Notes: generated by a model from the letters alone, not told the origin. 64,000 nt of DNA from Thermolongibacillus altinsuensis (GCF_004341205.1 NZ_SLUL01000001.1:124001-188000); one strand, 5' to 3'. Positions 1 through 8,694 are shown, numbered from the stretch's first letter. Program-made: numbers and translations.

Positions 1-111
1 CAAAAAAGTGCTGATTTATTTCGAACGGAAGACGCTTGGAACGCACGTCATCTCCTTTTTGCTTGGATGAAGAACGAACATGATATTAATTTATATTATG
101 AAAATAAGTAG
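1..111 (+). CDS. C-terminal end of an unidentified protein (5' truncated)
   Basis: An open frame enters from the left edge and reads 36 residues to a TAG at 109-111, ending ...NLYYENK. It is rich in charged and aromatic residues and shows no motif I recognise. It converges on cotJC with a one-base gap. The frame could be open by chance, but the tight convergence with cotJC is what one expects of a real gene end. No function is proposed. Confidence 0.45.
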   Translation, partial: QKSADLFRTEDAWNARHLLFAWMKNEHDINLYYENK

Positions 112-112
112 T

Positions 113-682
113 TTAGAAGATTTTCTTCTGATCGCGTTCTTCTTTTAATAATTCCACTGCTTCACGGAAACGTTGGGCATGAATAATTTCTCGTTCGCGT
201 AAGAAGCGCAAACCGTCGTTTAAATCTGGATCGTCGCTCATATTAATAATCCATTGATAAGTGGCTCTCGCTTTTTCTTCTGCGGCAATATCTTCGTATA
301 AATCAGCAATCGGATCTCCTTTTGCTTGAATGTAGGTCGCTGTCCACGGAGAGCCTGCAGCATTATGGTAAAATAGCGCTGGACCGTGGTTTACATAATG
401 CTCACCTAATCCCGCTTCTTTTAATTGTTCAGGCGTTGCATCTTTTGTTAATTTGTAAACCATGGTCGCAATCATTTCTAAATGCGCAAATTCTTCTGTG
501 CCGATATCGGTTAATAGACCAACCACTTTATCAGGAATGGTGTAACGTTGGTTTAAATAACGGAGAGCTGCTGCTAGTTCTCCATCTGCCCCGCCATATT
601 GTTCAATTAAATATTTGGCTAGTTTCGGATTACAACTGCTGACCCGCACAGGATATTGCAGCTTTTTTTCATAAATCCACAT
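113..682 (-). CDS. cotJC: Spore coat protein CotJC, manganese-catalase family
   Basis: The 189-residue product belongs to the CotJC/YjqC group of manganese-catalase-like ferritin-fold proteins. In B. subtilis it is deposited in the inner spore coat together with CotJA. Visible hallmarks are the acidic/His clusters EEFAHLEM near residue 64 and EEKARATY near residue 136, which are candidate di-metal ligands. The frame stays open upstream to 742, but the ATG at 682 is preferred: AAAGGAG lies 8 bases before it and the product then starts MWIYEKKLQYP as in the family. It is last in cotJABC, 20 bases after cotJB. Enzyme activity is family inference. Confidence 0.95.
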   Translation of the reverse strand: MWIYEKKLQYPVRVSSCNPKLAKYLIEQYGGADGELAAALRYLNQRYTIPDKVVGLLTDIGTEEFAHLEMIATMVYKLTKDATPEQLKEAGLGEHYVNHGPALFYHNAAGSPWTATYIQAKGDPIADLYEDIAAEEKARATYQWIINMSDDPDLNDGLRFLREREIIHAQRFREAVELLKEERDQKKIF

Positions 683-702
683 CGGATAAGCTCCTTTCGG
701 TT

Positions 703-963
703 TTAAACTTGCCACGGCCAAGGGGTTTTTGACCAATCCCAAGGATAATGGGAGTAGCTATTTCCATATTGTTGAAGTGGGCCGAATTGCGTTTCATATT
801 GTTTTTTTAATTTTTTTCGTTCTTGCGCTAACTCATTAAACTGTTGAATGGCTTCGTAATCGTGTGGATGCGTGTCTAAATATAAGGTTAAATCAATAAG
901 AACAAAATCGATGGCTTGGAGCTGATGAAGGAGATCGTAATATTCTTTAGGCATTTGCTTCAT
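703..963 (-). CDS. cotJB: Spore coat peptide assembly protein CotJB
   Basis: This 86-residue protein matches CotJB, a small cytosolic or coat-associated factor encoded between cotJA and cotJC and needed for normal assembly of the CotJ proteins. The N-terminal half is helical (YYDLLHQLQAIDFVL) and the tail is Trp/Pro-rich (HYPWDWSKTPWPW), typical of the family. Its ATG overlaps the TGA of cotJA by four bases, so the two are probably translationally coupled. It has no catalytic motif, and its detailed biochemical role is not known. Confidence 0.92.
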   Translation of the reverse strand: MKQMPKEYYDLLHQLQAIDFVLIDLTLYLDTHPHDYEAIQQFNELAQERKKLKKQYETQFGPLQQYGNSYSHYPWDWSKTPWPWQV

Positions 964-1190
964 GTGCGTTCATTCCTTTTCATTTGTTCGTACGGGCCGC
1001 AGTACGGATCATAAAAAATTTTCCACGTTGTCCCTTTTCTTAATGCCTCGTATGGAGCGTATTGCGGCAAACGCGGCGGCTGAAACCCGATGTAAAGATT
1101 TGGTGCGGTTACATATGTTTTTGGGGTTAGCGGTGGACAAGGATCGAAAGGGCTTCTATACGGTTGGTATGTTTTTCGTGTTGTAAACAT
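960..1190 (-). CDS. cotJA: Spore coat associated protein CotJA
   Basis: This 76-residue Pro/Tyr-rich protein (FDPCPPLTP, YDPYCGPYEQM) heads the cotJABC operon and is an inner-coat component in B. subtilis. An upstream TTG at 1208 is in frame, but the ATG at 1190 has GGGAGG eight bases before it and gives the expected N-terminus MFTTRKTYQPY. It is transcribed away from ypbF. In B. subtilis the operon is read by mother-cell sigma-E. A CATATACAT-like -10 lies on this strand at 1222-1230, but I see no convincing -35, so that promoter is not called. Confidence 0.92.
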   Translation of the reverse strand: MFTTRKTYQPYRSPFDPCPPLTPKTYVTAPNLYIGFQPPRLPQYAPYEALRKGTTWKIFYDPYCGPYEQMKRNERT

Positions 1191-1310
1191 AAAAAAATCC
1201 TCCCTCAAAGATTGTCAATGGATGTATATGAATTCGCTCATGTCCTCATTCCTTTTTTGCGAATGATTCCTCCTCTTTCTTTCATACGTTGAAAAAGAGG
1301 AGGTTTTTTT

Positions 1311-1694
1311 ATGTTGCGACTCTTTTTTTGTCTCATTGTCGGCTTTGTTTCAGGATATTTGATGATTGCATGGACACCGTTAACGGTACCGTTTGTATTC
1401 GGAACGTTTATCACGGAACTCATTTTTAATCCGCTTAAAACCTTTTTGGCGCTTGTTTGTTTTTTGATCGGCTTTGTGGCGAATGCATTGTTAATTCGTT
1501 CGGCTATTCGGCAAACCATTTGTTTGTGGAAGAGAAAAGGAGTACGGATCGGCGAACTGGTTTTCTCTTATAGCGCGTTTGCAAGTTTTTATGCTTTATC
1601 GACGATGAATGCAGAAAAAACGTTTGTTTTTTTTCTCTTTTCGTTCATCTATGGTATGATGACGATGGACATTTTTATTGAAAGAAAGCGGTAG
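1311..1694 (+). CDS. ypbF: YpbF family membrane protein
   Basis: This 127-residue protein has about four hydrophobic segments, starting with LRLFFCLIVGFVSGYLMIAW, so it is probably an integral membrane protein. Its place directly before the ypbG phosphoesterase and near mecB matches ypbF of B. subtilis, which is of unknown function. The start is fixed by GAGGAGG seven bases before the ATG. It is divergent from cotJA and ends eight bases before ypbG, so the two are likely cotranscribed. The name rests on synteny and membrane topology. Confidence 0.8.
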   Translation: MLRLFFCLIVGFVSGYLMIAWTPLTVPFVFGTFITELIFNPLKTFLALVCFLIGFVANALLIRSAIRQTICLWKRKGVRIGELVFSYSAFASFYALSTMNAEKTFVFFLFSFIYGMMTMDIFIERKR

Positions 1695-1702
1695 GAGGAA
1701 TT

Positions 1703-2464
1703 ATGTGGATTTTTTTCGTTGTGATCATTTGTTTTATTTTTTATATGTGGATGGAAGCGCATCGAAATCGGATCGTGCGACATCATTTTTCTTTTTCTTC
1801 GTTTCCGAAAAGCTTTCGCCGTTTTCATCTCTTTTTTATTTCCGATATTCATCGGCGCCGCGTTTCGCCAAAGTTGATTGAGCGGTTAAAAGGGGACGTC
1901 GATCTTGTTGTTATCGGCGGCGATTTGACAGAAAAAGGGGTGCCATTTGCGCGGGTAAAGGAAAATATTCTGTTGTTAAGGCAACTGGGTCCTGTTTATT
2001 TTGTTTGGGGAAATAATGATTATGAAGTCGATTTTCATGAGTTAGATGCGCTTTTGCTCGATTGCGGCGTGAAAATTTTAGATAATACGGCTGTCATGTT
2101 TGAGTCTGAAGAAGGGGAGAGAGTGGCGTTGATCGGGGTGGATGATGTAAACGGACGGCGAGATCGCCTCGATTTTGCGCTAAGCGATGTGCCACGGTCC
2201 GTTTTTCGCATTCTTGTTAGCCATGATCCGCGCATCGTTCAAAAAATTAAAAAAGAAGATGATATTCATCTCGTCTTGAGCGGTCATACGCATGGCGGAC
2301 AAATTCGTTTTTGGAAGTTTGGTCTTTATGAAAAAGGCGGCGTTAAAGAAATCAACGGCATGAAGGTGCTTGTGAGCAACGGCTACGGAACGACTGCTCT
2401 TCCTCTTCGATTCGGTGCCCCAGCGGAAGTTCATCTTCTTTCTCTTCATTCTGAAAAAGATTAG
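1703..2464 (+). CDS. ypbG: Membrane-anchored calcineurin-like metallophosphoesterase YpbG
   Basis: This 253-residue protein starts with one membrane-spanning segment (about residues 2-17) followed by a calcineurin-like phosphoesterase domain. All metal-binding blocks are visible: SDIH (47-50), GGD (72-74), GNND (103-106), SHDP, and SGHTHGGQ near 193-200. It should hydrolyse a phosphate ester using a two-metal centre at the membrane; the substrate is unknown. AGGAGGA precedes the ATG. It follows ypbF closely, and about 220 bases separate it from mecB. Confidence 0.9.
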   Translation: MWIFFVVIICFIFYMWMEAHRNRIVRHHFSFSSFPKSFRRFHLFFISDIHRRRVSPKLIERLKGDVDLVVIGGDLTEKGVPFARVKENILLLRQLGPVYFVWGNNDYEVDFHELDALLLDCGVKILDNTAVMFESEEGERVALIGVDDVNGRRDRLDFALSDVPRSVFRILVSHDPRIVQKIKKEDDIHLVLSGHTHGGQIRFWKFGLYEKGGVKEINGMKVLVSNGYGTTALPLRFGAPAEVHLLSLHSEKD

Positions 2465-2523
2465 ACAAAAGATGTTTGGTTCGCGATCATGGACGGGAAT
2501 ACTTTGTTACTGGGGGATTTTGT

Positions 2524-2598
2524 ATGTCAACGCAGTATTTGAAAGAATGGTTAAAAAGCAGTGAAAAATACTTGTCTAACAGCCATAAAACGATGTAA
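2524..2598 (+). CDS. Possible small ORF, 24 codons
   Basis: In the ypbG-mecB gap an ATG preceded by GGGGG nine bases upstream opens 24 codons (MSTQYLKEWLKSS...) and stops at TAA. The predicted peptide is amphipathic and lysine-rich. It lies close to where the mecB promoter should be, so it may be a chance frame. I recognise no homologue. Confidence 0.25.
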   Translation: MSTQYLKEWLKSSEKYLSNSHKTM

Positions 2599-2682
2599 AC
2601 TCATTAGTAAACAATAGAAGAACGTTTTGATTTGTTCTTCATATGCTAATAGTAAAGTCTGTGTAGGTAAGGAGGGATGTTT

Positions 2683-3273
2683 ATGCGGCTTGAACGCTTA
2701 AACTATAACAAAATTAAAATATTCCTCACATTTGACGACTTAGTCGAACGCGGTTTAACGAAGGAAGATCTTTGGAAAGATACGTTTAAAGTGCATCAAC
2801 TATTTCGCGACATGATTGATGAGGCAAGCGAGGAACTTGGATTTGAAATTAATGGATCGGTCGCTGTTGAAGTGTACTCTTTACCGGCACAGGGCATGGT
2901 TGTCATTGTAACGAGCGAAGGCGAGATGACGGATGAGGAAGACGACGAGTTTAGCGATGATTATATTGAAATGCAAGTAACGCTTGATGAAAGCGATGAT
3001 ATATTTTTTGAATTTCGCACATTGGAAGATGTTATTCAATTGGCAGAACGTCTTTATGCGCTTGGTTGTCACGGTGGCTCGCTATATAGCTACGAAGGTC
3101 GCTTTTACTTGTACTTCGAAGAGCCGACGATCGATACCGATGATTTTGTCGCGATTTTAGCCGAATATGGAAGCCCATCAACATTAACGATCCATCGCGT
3201 TCAAGAATACGGAAAAAAATTAATGGAAGATCAAGCGATTGCACAAATTTATCAATATTTTGTAAAAAAATAA
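2683..3273 (+). CDS. mecB: Adaptor protein MecB (MecA family, YpbH)
   Basis: This 196-residue MecA-type adaptor tethers substrates to the ClpC AAA+ protease. In B. subtilis the paralogue YpbH/MecB influences competence and sporulation. The N-terminal substrate-binding domain (MRLERLNYNKIKIFL) and the C-terminal ClpC-binding domain are joined by a very acidic linker (EMTDEEDDEF, about residues 84-93). Of two nearby ATGs, the one at 2683 is chosen because GGAGG at 2671-2675 lies seven bases before it and only one base before the ATG at 2677. A rho-independent terminator follows directly. Confidence 0.92.
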   Translation: MRLERLNYNKIKIFLTFDDLVERGLTKEDLWKDTFKVHQLFRDMIDEASEELGFEINGSVAVEVYSLPAQGMVVIVTSEGEMTDEEDDEFSDDYIEMQVTLDESDDIFFEFRTLEDVIQLAERLYALGCHGGSLYSYEGRFYLYFEEPTIDTDDFVAILAEYGSPSTLTIHRVQEYGKKLMEDQAIAQIYQYFVKK

Positions 3274-3301
3274 CCTTCGCTTTATGCGAAGGTTTATTTT
3301 T
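3272..3301 (+). terminator. Rho-independent terminator after mecB
   Basis: The stem AACCTTCGC (3272-3280) pairs perfectly with GCGAAGGTT (3286-3294) across a 5-base loop and is followed by a T-rich tail. Confidence 0.85.
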
Positions 3302-3394
3302 ACTAGCCAACTAAAAATGTTAAAAAAATTAAGCGATAAGAGTGGCTCTTTCGGATTGTTTCGATGTCCAACCCCAAACTGTTTTCGGTTTTCC

Positions 3395-4093
3395 TTACGC
3401 GAACGGATTGCTCGGTTTTTCCCCATTTTTTGACCAAGCTAGCATGAAATATTCGCGATTTTGGAATTTATGGAACGAATCGCTATGAACGGATGGAAAG
3501 ACGCGTTCGACCGATAAATGTTGCGTGCGATGGGCAAGCAAAGCTTGTTGGACTTTTTTCGCCTCTTCTTTCCCAAATGAAAAGATAACATCGATCTTTT
3601 CGATCGAGTCGCCGTAGCGGGAGGAAGGTCTGCCAACAACGGTGACGTAGTACAATTGTTCAACAGGCGTTTCTTTTGCCTCGGCAACGGCGCGATAGGT
3701 TGCGCGCTGAATGGCTTGGTGATCGCGGTGTCCCGAAATGCCATGCGGCGGAAACGTCACAACGATTTTAGGCTGATATTCGTCAATAAGGCGGCGAACG
3801 GAAGTGACAAGAGCATCTTCATGTTCAGGCAATTTTCCATCGGGATATGTATCGGTGACGAGATGGTCGACTCCTAAGATGGCCGCTGCTTGTTCGAGCT
3901 CTTTTTTGCGCACATGCGGCAGTTCCTCTTTTGTGCAAACAGGCGGATTTCCGCATTTGCCAGCATCGCCAAGCGTTGCTGAATAAACGATCGTCTCCAC
4001 GTCATCGCGCTTTGCCAGCGAAGCTAGCAATCCACCAACCGTAAATGTTTCATCATCGGGATGAGCAAAACAAAATAAAATGCGTTTTTTCAT
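3395..4093 (-). CDS. bshB2: Bacillithiol biosynthesis deacetylase BshB2 (PIG-L family)
   Basis: This 232-residue LmbE/PIG-L zinc deacetylase should remove acetate from GlcNAc-malate in bacillithiol synthesis, or from related thiol conjugates. The metal motif AHPDDE is at residues 10-15 and a second motif, SGHRDHQA, lies mid-protein. It resembles YojG-type BshB2 more than the bshB1 at 60.1 kb, with the GDAGKCGNPP insertion typical of that branch. It diverges from gudB; GGAG lies about 12 bases before its ATG. The BshB2 rather than generic PIG-L call is by recalled similarity. Confidence 0.8.
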   Translation of the reverse strand: MKKRILFCFAHPDDETFTVGGLLASLAKRDDVETIVYSATLGDAGKCGNPPVCTKEELPHVRKKELEQAAAILGVDHLVTDTYPDGKLPEHEDALVTSVRRLIDEYQPKIVVTFPPHGISGHRDHQAIQRATYRAVAEAKETPVEQLYYVTVVGRPSSRYGDSIEKIDVIFSFGKEEAKKVQQALLAHRTQHLSVERVFPSVHSDSFHKFQNREYFMLAWSKNGEKPSNPFA

Positions 4094-4120
4094 CAGTTTT
4101 CGGCTCCTTTCTTTGCTTCC

Positions 4121-4149
4121 ATTATATCGTTCTTATAAAATCATGTGAA
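4121..4149 (-). promoter_or_regulatory. Sigma-A-type promoter for bshB2
   Basis: Read on the - strand, TTCACA (4144-4149) is followed after 17 bases by a perfect TATAAT (4121-4126). It lies 28 bases before the bshB2 start codon. Confidence 0.6.
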
Positions 4150-4196
4150 TGCTCTAATTTTTTGAAAGCGATTGCAAAAAAGCGATAAAAACTTCT

Positions 4197-4224
4197 TTGC
4201 ATAAAAGCGCTTAAGGTGTATACT
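4197..4224 (+). promoter_or_regulatory. Sigma-A-type promoter for gudB
   Basis: TTGCAT (4197-4202), a 16-base spacer and TATACT (4219-4224) lie about 50 bases before the gudB start codon and point away from the bshB2 promoter. Confidence 0.55.
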
Positions 4225-4275
4225 ATGACATGAAAGGTGGACAATATTTTACAAATGGTCATGGGAGGTTTACAA

Positions 4276-5553
4276 ATGGTAGCCGAAAAGCATACCAACG
4301 AAGAAAAACACGAAGACAAACACGATATTCTCCGCGCGACACAAATCGTCATACATAGAGCGCTCGAAAAACTCGGATATCCTGAGGAAGTGTATGAGCT
4401 ATTAAAAGAGCCAATTCGCATGCTAACGGTGAAAATTCCGGTGCGCATGGATGATGGCTCGGTGAAAATTTTTACTGGCTACCGTGCACAACATAATGAT
4501 GCGGTCGGTCCAACAAAGGGGGGGATTCGCTTTCACCCAAACGTAACAGAACGTGAAGTGAAAGCACTTTCAATTTGGATGAGTTTAAAATGCGGCATTG
4601 TTGACTTGCCTTATGGCGGTGGAAAAGGCGGCATCGTTTGCGATCCGCGCACGATGTCGTTCCGCGAGCTAGAGAGATTAAGCCGCGGCTATGTTCGTGC
4701 GATTAGCCAAATCGTCGGTCCGACAAAAGATATTCCAGCGCCAGATGTGTTTACAAACTCACAAATTATGGCGTGGATGATGGATGAATATAGCCGAATC
4801 GACGAGTTTAACTCGCCTGGATTTATTACAGGAAAGCCGCTTGTTCTAGGTGGATCACACGGCCGTGAAACGGCAACGGCAAAAGGTGTTACGATTTGCA
4901 TTCGTGAAGCGGCGAAAAAATGCGGCATTGATTTAAAAGGTGCACGCGTGGTTGTGCAAGGATTTGGAAACGCGGGCAGCTACTTAGCGAAATTTATGCA
5001 TGATGCAGGGGCGAAAGTAATCGGTATTTCCGATGCATACGGCGGATTGTACGATCCAAACGGCTTGGATATCGACTACTTGCTTGATCGCCGTGATAGT
5101 TTCGGAACGGTGACGAAGCTGTTTAAAAATACAATCACCAATAAAGAGTTGCTTGAGCTCGACTGCGACATTTTAGTTCCAGCTGCGATTGAAAACCAAA
5201 TTACAGAAGAAAATGCGCATAACATTAAAGCGAAAATTGTTGTCGAAGCGGCAAACGGTCCAACGACGCTTGAGGCGACGGAAATTTTAACGGAGCGAGG
5301 TATCTTGATCGTTCCAGACGTGCTTGCTAGCGCTGGCGGCGTGACGGTGTCATACTTTGAGTGGGTGCAAAACAACCAAGGATATTATTGGACAGAAGAA
5401 GAGGTTGAAGAGAAATTAGAAAAAGTAATGGTCAAAGCGTTCAATAATGTTTATGAAACGGCACAAACGCGCGGCGTGGATATGCGTTTAGCGGCTTATA
5501 TGGTTGGCGTACGAAAAATGGCCGAAGCGTGCCGATTCCGCGGTTGGATTTAA
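4276..5553 (+). CDS. gudB: NAD-specific glutamate dehydrogenase GudB
   Basis: This 425-residue enzyme deaminates glutamate to 2-oxoglutarate with NAD, linking amino-acid catabolism to the TCA cycle. The glutamate-binding and catalytic lysine block PYGGGKGGI and the Rossmann motif VQGFGNAGS are both present. The ATG at 4276 is preceded by GGAGG at seven bases; an upstream in-frame GTG at 4237 lacks a site and lies close to the promoter. The sequence [10 protein letters not shown] is continuous, so the 9-bp tandem duplication that silences gudB in B. subtilis 168 is absent and the enzyme should be active. Confidence 0.95.
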   Translation: MVAEKHTNEEKHEDKHDILRATQIVIHRALEKLGYPEEVYELLKEPIRMLTVKIPVRMDDGSVKIFTGYRAQHNDAVGPTKGGIRFHPNVTEREVKALSIWMSLKCGIVDLPYGGGKGGIVCDPRTMSFRELERLSRGYVRAISQIVGPTKDIPAPDVFTNSQIMAWMMDEYSRIDEFNSPGFITGKPLVLGGSHGRETATAKGVTICIREAAKKCGIDLKGARVVVQGFGNAGSYLAKFMHDAGAKVIGISDAYGGLYDPNGLDIDYLLDRRDSFGTVTKLFKNTITNKELLELDCDILVPAAIENQITEENAHNIKAKIVVEAANGPTTLEATEILTERGILIVPDVLASAGGVTVSYFEWVQNNQGYYWTEEEVEEKLEKVMVKAFNNVYETAQTRGVDMRLAAYMVGVRKMAEACRFRGWI

Positions 5554-5572
5554 TATTTGCACAAGTGCTAAA

Positions 5573-5607
5573 AATCTCCTATCATTGTATGATAGGAGAT
5601 TTTTTTT
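5573..5607 (+). terminator. Rho-independent terminator after gudB
   Basis: A perfect 13-bp stem (5573-5585 with 5589-5601) closes a 3-base loop and is followed by a T tract. It lies just upstream of the ypdA ribosome binding site. Confidence 0.9.
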
Positions 5608-5623
5608 CACGAGGTGAAATCAG

Positions 5624-6604
5624 TTGCAAAAAGAACAAATCATTATTGTTGGCGGCGGTCCGTGCGGATTAGCTGCGGCGATTGCTTTGCAAGACGTTGG
5701 CTTTTCTCCGCTTGTGATCGAAAAAGGAAATATCGTCAACTCGCTATATCATTACCCGACTCACCAAACGTTTTTCAGCTCAAGCGATCGGTTAGAAATT
5801 GGCGGGGTGCCGTTTATTACAGAAAATCGCAAACCGAAGCGCAACCAAGCGCTCGCCTATTACCGCGAAGTAGTGACGCGCAAAAACATTCGCGTCCATG
5901 CGTTTGAAAAAGTTGAGTCAGTCGTCAAAGAAACGAACGGAATGTTCACGGTCACAACGACGAAAGATGTGTATGAAGCTAAGTACGTTGTCATTGCGAC
6001 AGGATATTATGACAATCCAAATTATATGAACGTTCCCGGTGAAGATTTGCCAAAAGTGACGCACTATTTCAAAGAAGCGCACCCTTACTACAATACGGAC
6101 TGCGTGGTCATCGGCGGGAAAAACTCAAGCGTTGATGCGGCGTTAGAGCTTGTCAAGGCAGGTGCGCGCGTCACTGTTCTTTATCGCGGCTCTGAATATT
6201 CTCCAAGCATTAAGCCGTGGATTTTGCCAGAGTTTGATTCGCTCGTTCGCCAAGGCGTCATTAAGATGGAGTTCAATGCCCATGTAAAAGAAATTACTGA
6301 AGATGCGGTCATTTATACGGTGAACGGGGAGGAAAAGAAAATTAAAAACGATTTCGTCTTTGCGATGACCGGGTATCATCCGGATCATGAATTTTTAAAG
6401 AAAATGGGCGTCGGCATTGATGAAGAAACAGGACGTCCGCTTTACAACCCAGAAACGATGGAAACGAACGTTGAAGGCATTTTTATCGCTGGCGTCATTG
6501 CTGCTGGAAACAATGCGAATGAAATTTTTATTGAAAACGGTCGCTTTCATGGCGAACAAATTGCGGCATGCATTGCTGAGAGGGAAAAAAAGGTGTCCGA
6601 ATAA
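5624..6604 (+). CDS. ypdA: Bacillithiol disulfide reductase YpdA (Bdr)
   Basis: This 326-residue flavoprotein belongs to the YpdA family, shown in Firmicutes to reduce bacillithiol disulfide with NADPH. The FAD-binding GGGPCG motif at 10-15 contains Cys14, the conserved single active cysteine of this family. A second Rossmann motif, VIGGKNSSVDAA, binds NADPH, and the C-terminal FAD signature is FIAGVIAAG. Translation starts at TTG 5624 with GAGGTGA upstream. It sits behind the gudB terminator, as in B. subtilis. With bshA and two bshB-type genes it forms the bacillithiol gene set of this window. Confidence 0.93.
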   Translation: MQKEQIIIVGGGPCGLAAAIALQDVGFSPLVIEKGNIVNSLYHYPTHQTFFSSSDRLEIGGVPFITENRKPKRNQALAYYREVVTRKNIRVHAFEKVESVVKETNGMFTVTTTKDVYEAKYVVIATGYYDNPNYMNVPGEDLPKVTHYFKEAHPYYNTDCVVIGGKNSSVDAALELVKAGARVTVLYRGSEYSPSIKPWILPEFDSLVRQGVIKMEFNAHVKEITEDAVIYTVNGEEKKIKNDFVFAMTGYHPDHEFLKKMGVGIDEETGRPLYNPETMETNVEGIFIAGVIAAGNNANEIFIENGRFHGEQIAACIAEREKKVSE

Positions 6605-6622
6605 GAAGGGCACCTTTTTTTT
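6585..6622 (+). terminator. Rho-independent terminator after ypdA
   Basis: AAAAAAGGTG pairs with CACCTTTTTT around a 15-base loop that contains the ypdA stop region, and a T run follows. Confidence 0.75.
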
Positions 6623-6633
6623 GTTGTGAAAAA

Positions 6634-6664
6634 TTGTTAACTATTATAAAATATAAGTTAACAA
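6634..6664 (+). promoter_or_regulatory. BirA operator (biotin box) of bioDA
   Basis: TTGTTAAC (6634-6641) and GTTAACAA (6657-6664) form a perfect 8-bp inverted repeat spaced by 15 bases, the classical Firmicute BirA-binding arrangement. A candidate -35 TTGTTG (6621-6626) and -10 TATAAA (6645-6650, 18-base spacer) place the promoter under the operator, so biotinyl-AMP-bound BirA would block transcription. The BirA gene is at the far end of this window. Confidence 0.9.
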
Positions 6665-6682
6665 AATAAAGGGGGAGAGGAA

Positions 6683-7357
6683 ATGAAAGGATTTTTCATT
6701 ACAGGAACAGATACCGATGTTGGAAAAACGATTGTGACGACTCTGTTGTTGCATACGCTTCAGCAAAACGGAGTTTCCTCCATCGCTTATAAGCCTGTGC
6801 AAAGCGGAGCGGAGTGGAAGGATGAAAAGTGGGTGGCTCCCGATGTTGAAATGTATCGGCGCGTTGCTCATGTGAATGAGGAAGAATGTTGTACATATTT
6901 GTTAAAAACGCCATGTTCCCCTCATTTGGCGGCAAAGTTGGACGGGGTAACGATCGATCCGAAGGAGATTGTTTCTCACGTCCGCTTATTGCAAGAAACA
7001 TACGAATGCGTCCTCGTCGAAGGAGCAGGTGGCATCGCGGTACCGCTTGTTGATGATGCGTATATGATCGCTGATTTGGCAGCGGATTTACAGCTTCCTG
7101 TCATTATCGTCGCGCGTACAGGAGTAGGAACGATTAATCATACGGTATTAACGATAGAGTATGCGAAAAAGCGCGGTCTTTCATTAGCGGGGATCGTAAT
7201 GAACGGATTTTCGGAGCCGCCGACGGACGTAGAAATGGACAATGTGCGAATGATTGAAAAAATGACAGGCATTCCTGTTATCGGAATGATTCCATACATG
7301 AATCCGATCCGGTTTGATGAAGTGAACGGAATATGGAAAGGGGAATGGTGGCGATGA
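6683..7357 (+). CDS. bioD: Dethiobiotin synthetase BioD
   Basis: This 224-residue ATP-dependent carboxylase closes the ureido ring, converting 7,8-diaminopelargonate and CO2 to dethiobiotin. The P-loop GTDTDVGKT is at residues 8-16, substrate-binding YKPVQSG follows, and VEGAGG is at about 113-118. It is first in a two-gene bioD-bioA unit; its stop overlaps the bioA start (ATGA). The leader carries a perfect BirA operator. Other biotin genes (bioB, bioF, bioW or equivalents) are not in the window. B. subtilis lacks this pair at this position, so it has been gained or relocated here. Confidence 0.95.
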   Translation: MKGFFITGTDTDVGKTIVTTLLLHTLQQNGVSSIAYKPVQSGAEWKDEKWVAPDVEMYRRVAHVNEEECCTYLLKTPCSPHLAAKLDGVTIDPKEIVSHVRLLQETYECVLVEGAGGIAVPLVDDAYMIADLAADLQLPVIIVARTGVGTINHTVLTIEYAKKRGLSLAGIVMNGFSEPPTDVEMDNVRMIEKMTGIPVIGMIPYMNPIRFDEVNGIWKGEWWR

Positions 7358-8694
7358 GCGAACAATGGCTCGAAAAAAGCAAAAAATATTTATGGCTTCC
7401 GTTTACGCAAATGAAAGATTATGAAGAAAATCCGCTCGTCATTGAAAGCGGAGAAGGCATTTTTCTAAAAGATATAAGCGGAAAAACGTATTATGACGGG
7501 TATTCATCGCTTTGGCTGAACGTGCACGGCCATCGGAAAAAAGAAATGGATGAAGCGATTCGCAAGCAGTTAGAGCGCATCGCCCATTCGACGCTGTTAG
7601 GGGCAGCGAACATTCCAGCGATTGAGTTAGCGGAAAAATTAATCGAATGGACGCCGCCTAATTTGACGCGCGTTTTTTATTCGGATAGCGGAGCAGAGTC
7701 GGTCGAAATCGCTTTAAAGATGGCGTTTCAATATTGGCACAATCTCGGCGAAACACAAAAACAAAAATTTGTGACGTTAACAAACGGTTATCATGGAGAT
7801 ACGGTCGGAGCGATTAGCGTCGGATCGATCGACATTTTCCATACGGTGTATCATCCGCTTATGTTTACAAGCTATAAAGCGCCATTTCCAATGGTGTATC
7901 GCCATCCAAGCAACGACCCAAATGTCGTTCGCGATGAAGCGCTCGCACAATTAGAAGCGTTGTTTGAACAACATCATGAAGAAATTGCCGCAATGATTGT
8001 CGAGGCGATCGTTCAAGGAGCAGGCGGTATGCACATCATGCCGAAAGGATATTTAAAAGGTGTCGAGCAGCTTTGCCGAAAATATAACATTCTTCTCATT
8101 GTTGATGAAGTGGCGACTGGATTTGGACGGACTGGAAAACGCTTTGCTGTTGAGCACGAGAACGTTTCGCCAGACATTATGACGGTGGCAAAAGGCATTA
8201 CCGGAGGCTATTTGCCGATTGCGGCAACGTTGACGACGGAAGCGATTTACGAGGCGTTTTACGGCGATTACTGTGAACTGAAGACGTTTTTTCACGGTCA
8301 TTCGTATACGGGCAATCAGCTAGGGTGTGCAGCGGCGCTTGCGAATATTGCCTTGTTTGAAAAGGAGCGGTTGATTGAACAAGTCGAAGAAAAAGCGGCG
8401 TTTGTCGCGGAGCAGCTTGCGACATTTACCGAATTAAAACACGTTGGTGATGTGCGTCAGCTTGGGCTGATGTGCGGAATTGAATTGGTGCGCGACCGCG
8501 AGACGAACGAACCATATCCGTGGACAGAGCGCATCGGCTATCAAACAACGTTAAAAATGCGCGAGCTTGGTATGCTTACGCGTCCGCTTGGTGATGTAAT
8601 CGTGTTTATGCCCCCGCTTACGAGCGCAATCGCTGATTTAGAGGCGATGATCTCAATCATGCGAGAAGCGATTGTAGCGACGACGGAACGGTAA
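7354..8694 (+). CDS. bioA: 7,8-diaminopelargonate aminotransferase (BioA/BioK)
   Basis: This 446-residue fold-type I, PLP-dependent aminotransferase converts KAPA to diaminopelargonate, the substrate of BioD. The PLP lysine is K280 ([11 protein letters not shown]), and YHGDTVGA and [11 protein letters not shown] are family blocks. The ATG at 7354 overlaps the bioD stop; an upstream start at 7333 would run into bioD without a ribosome site. In Bacillus the homologue BioK uses lysine rather than S-adenosylmethionine as amino donor; which donor is used here cannot be read from the sequence. A bidirectional terminator follows. Confidence 0.94.
   Translation: MSEQWLEKSKKYLWLPFTQMKDYEENPLVIESGEGIFLKDISGKTYYDGYSSLWLNVHGHRKKEMDEAIRKQLERIAHSTLLGAANIPAIELAEKLIEWTPPNLTRVFYSDSGAESVEIALKMAFQYWHNLGETQKQKFVTLTNGYHGDTVGAISVGSIDIFHTVYHPLMFTSYKAPFPMVYRHPSNDPNVVRDEALAQLEALFEQHHEEIAAMIVEAIVQGAGGMHIMPKGYLKGVEQLCRKYNILLIVDEVATGFGRTGKRFAVEHENVSPDIMTVAKGITGGYLPIAATLTTEAIYEAFYGDYCELKTFFHGHSYTGNQLGCAAALANIALFEKERLIEQVEEKAAFVAEQLATFTELKHVGDVRQLGLMCGIELVRDRETNEPYPWTERIGYQTTLKMRELGMLTRPLGDVIVFMPPLTSAIADLEAMISIMREAIVATTER

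Noticed and set aside
683-742. 20-codon N-terminal extension of cotJC
   Set aside because: It overlaps the cotJB 3' end, and the internal ATG at 682 has a well-placed AAAGGAG and the family N-terminus.
1222-1230. Sigma-E promoter for cotJABC
   Set aside because: Only a -10-like CATATACAT is seen; no acceptable -35 lies at the right distance, so it was not listed as a feature.
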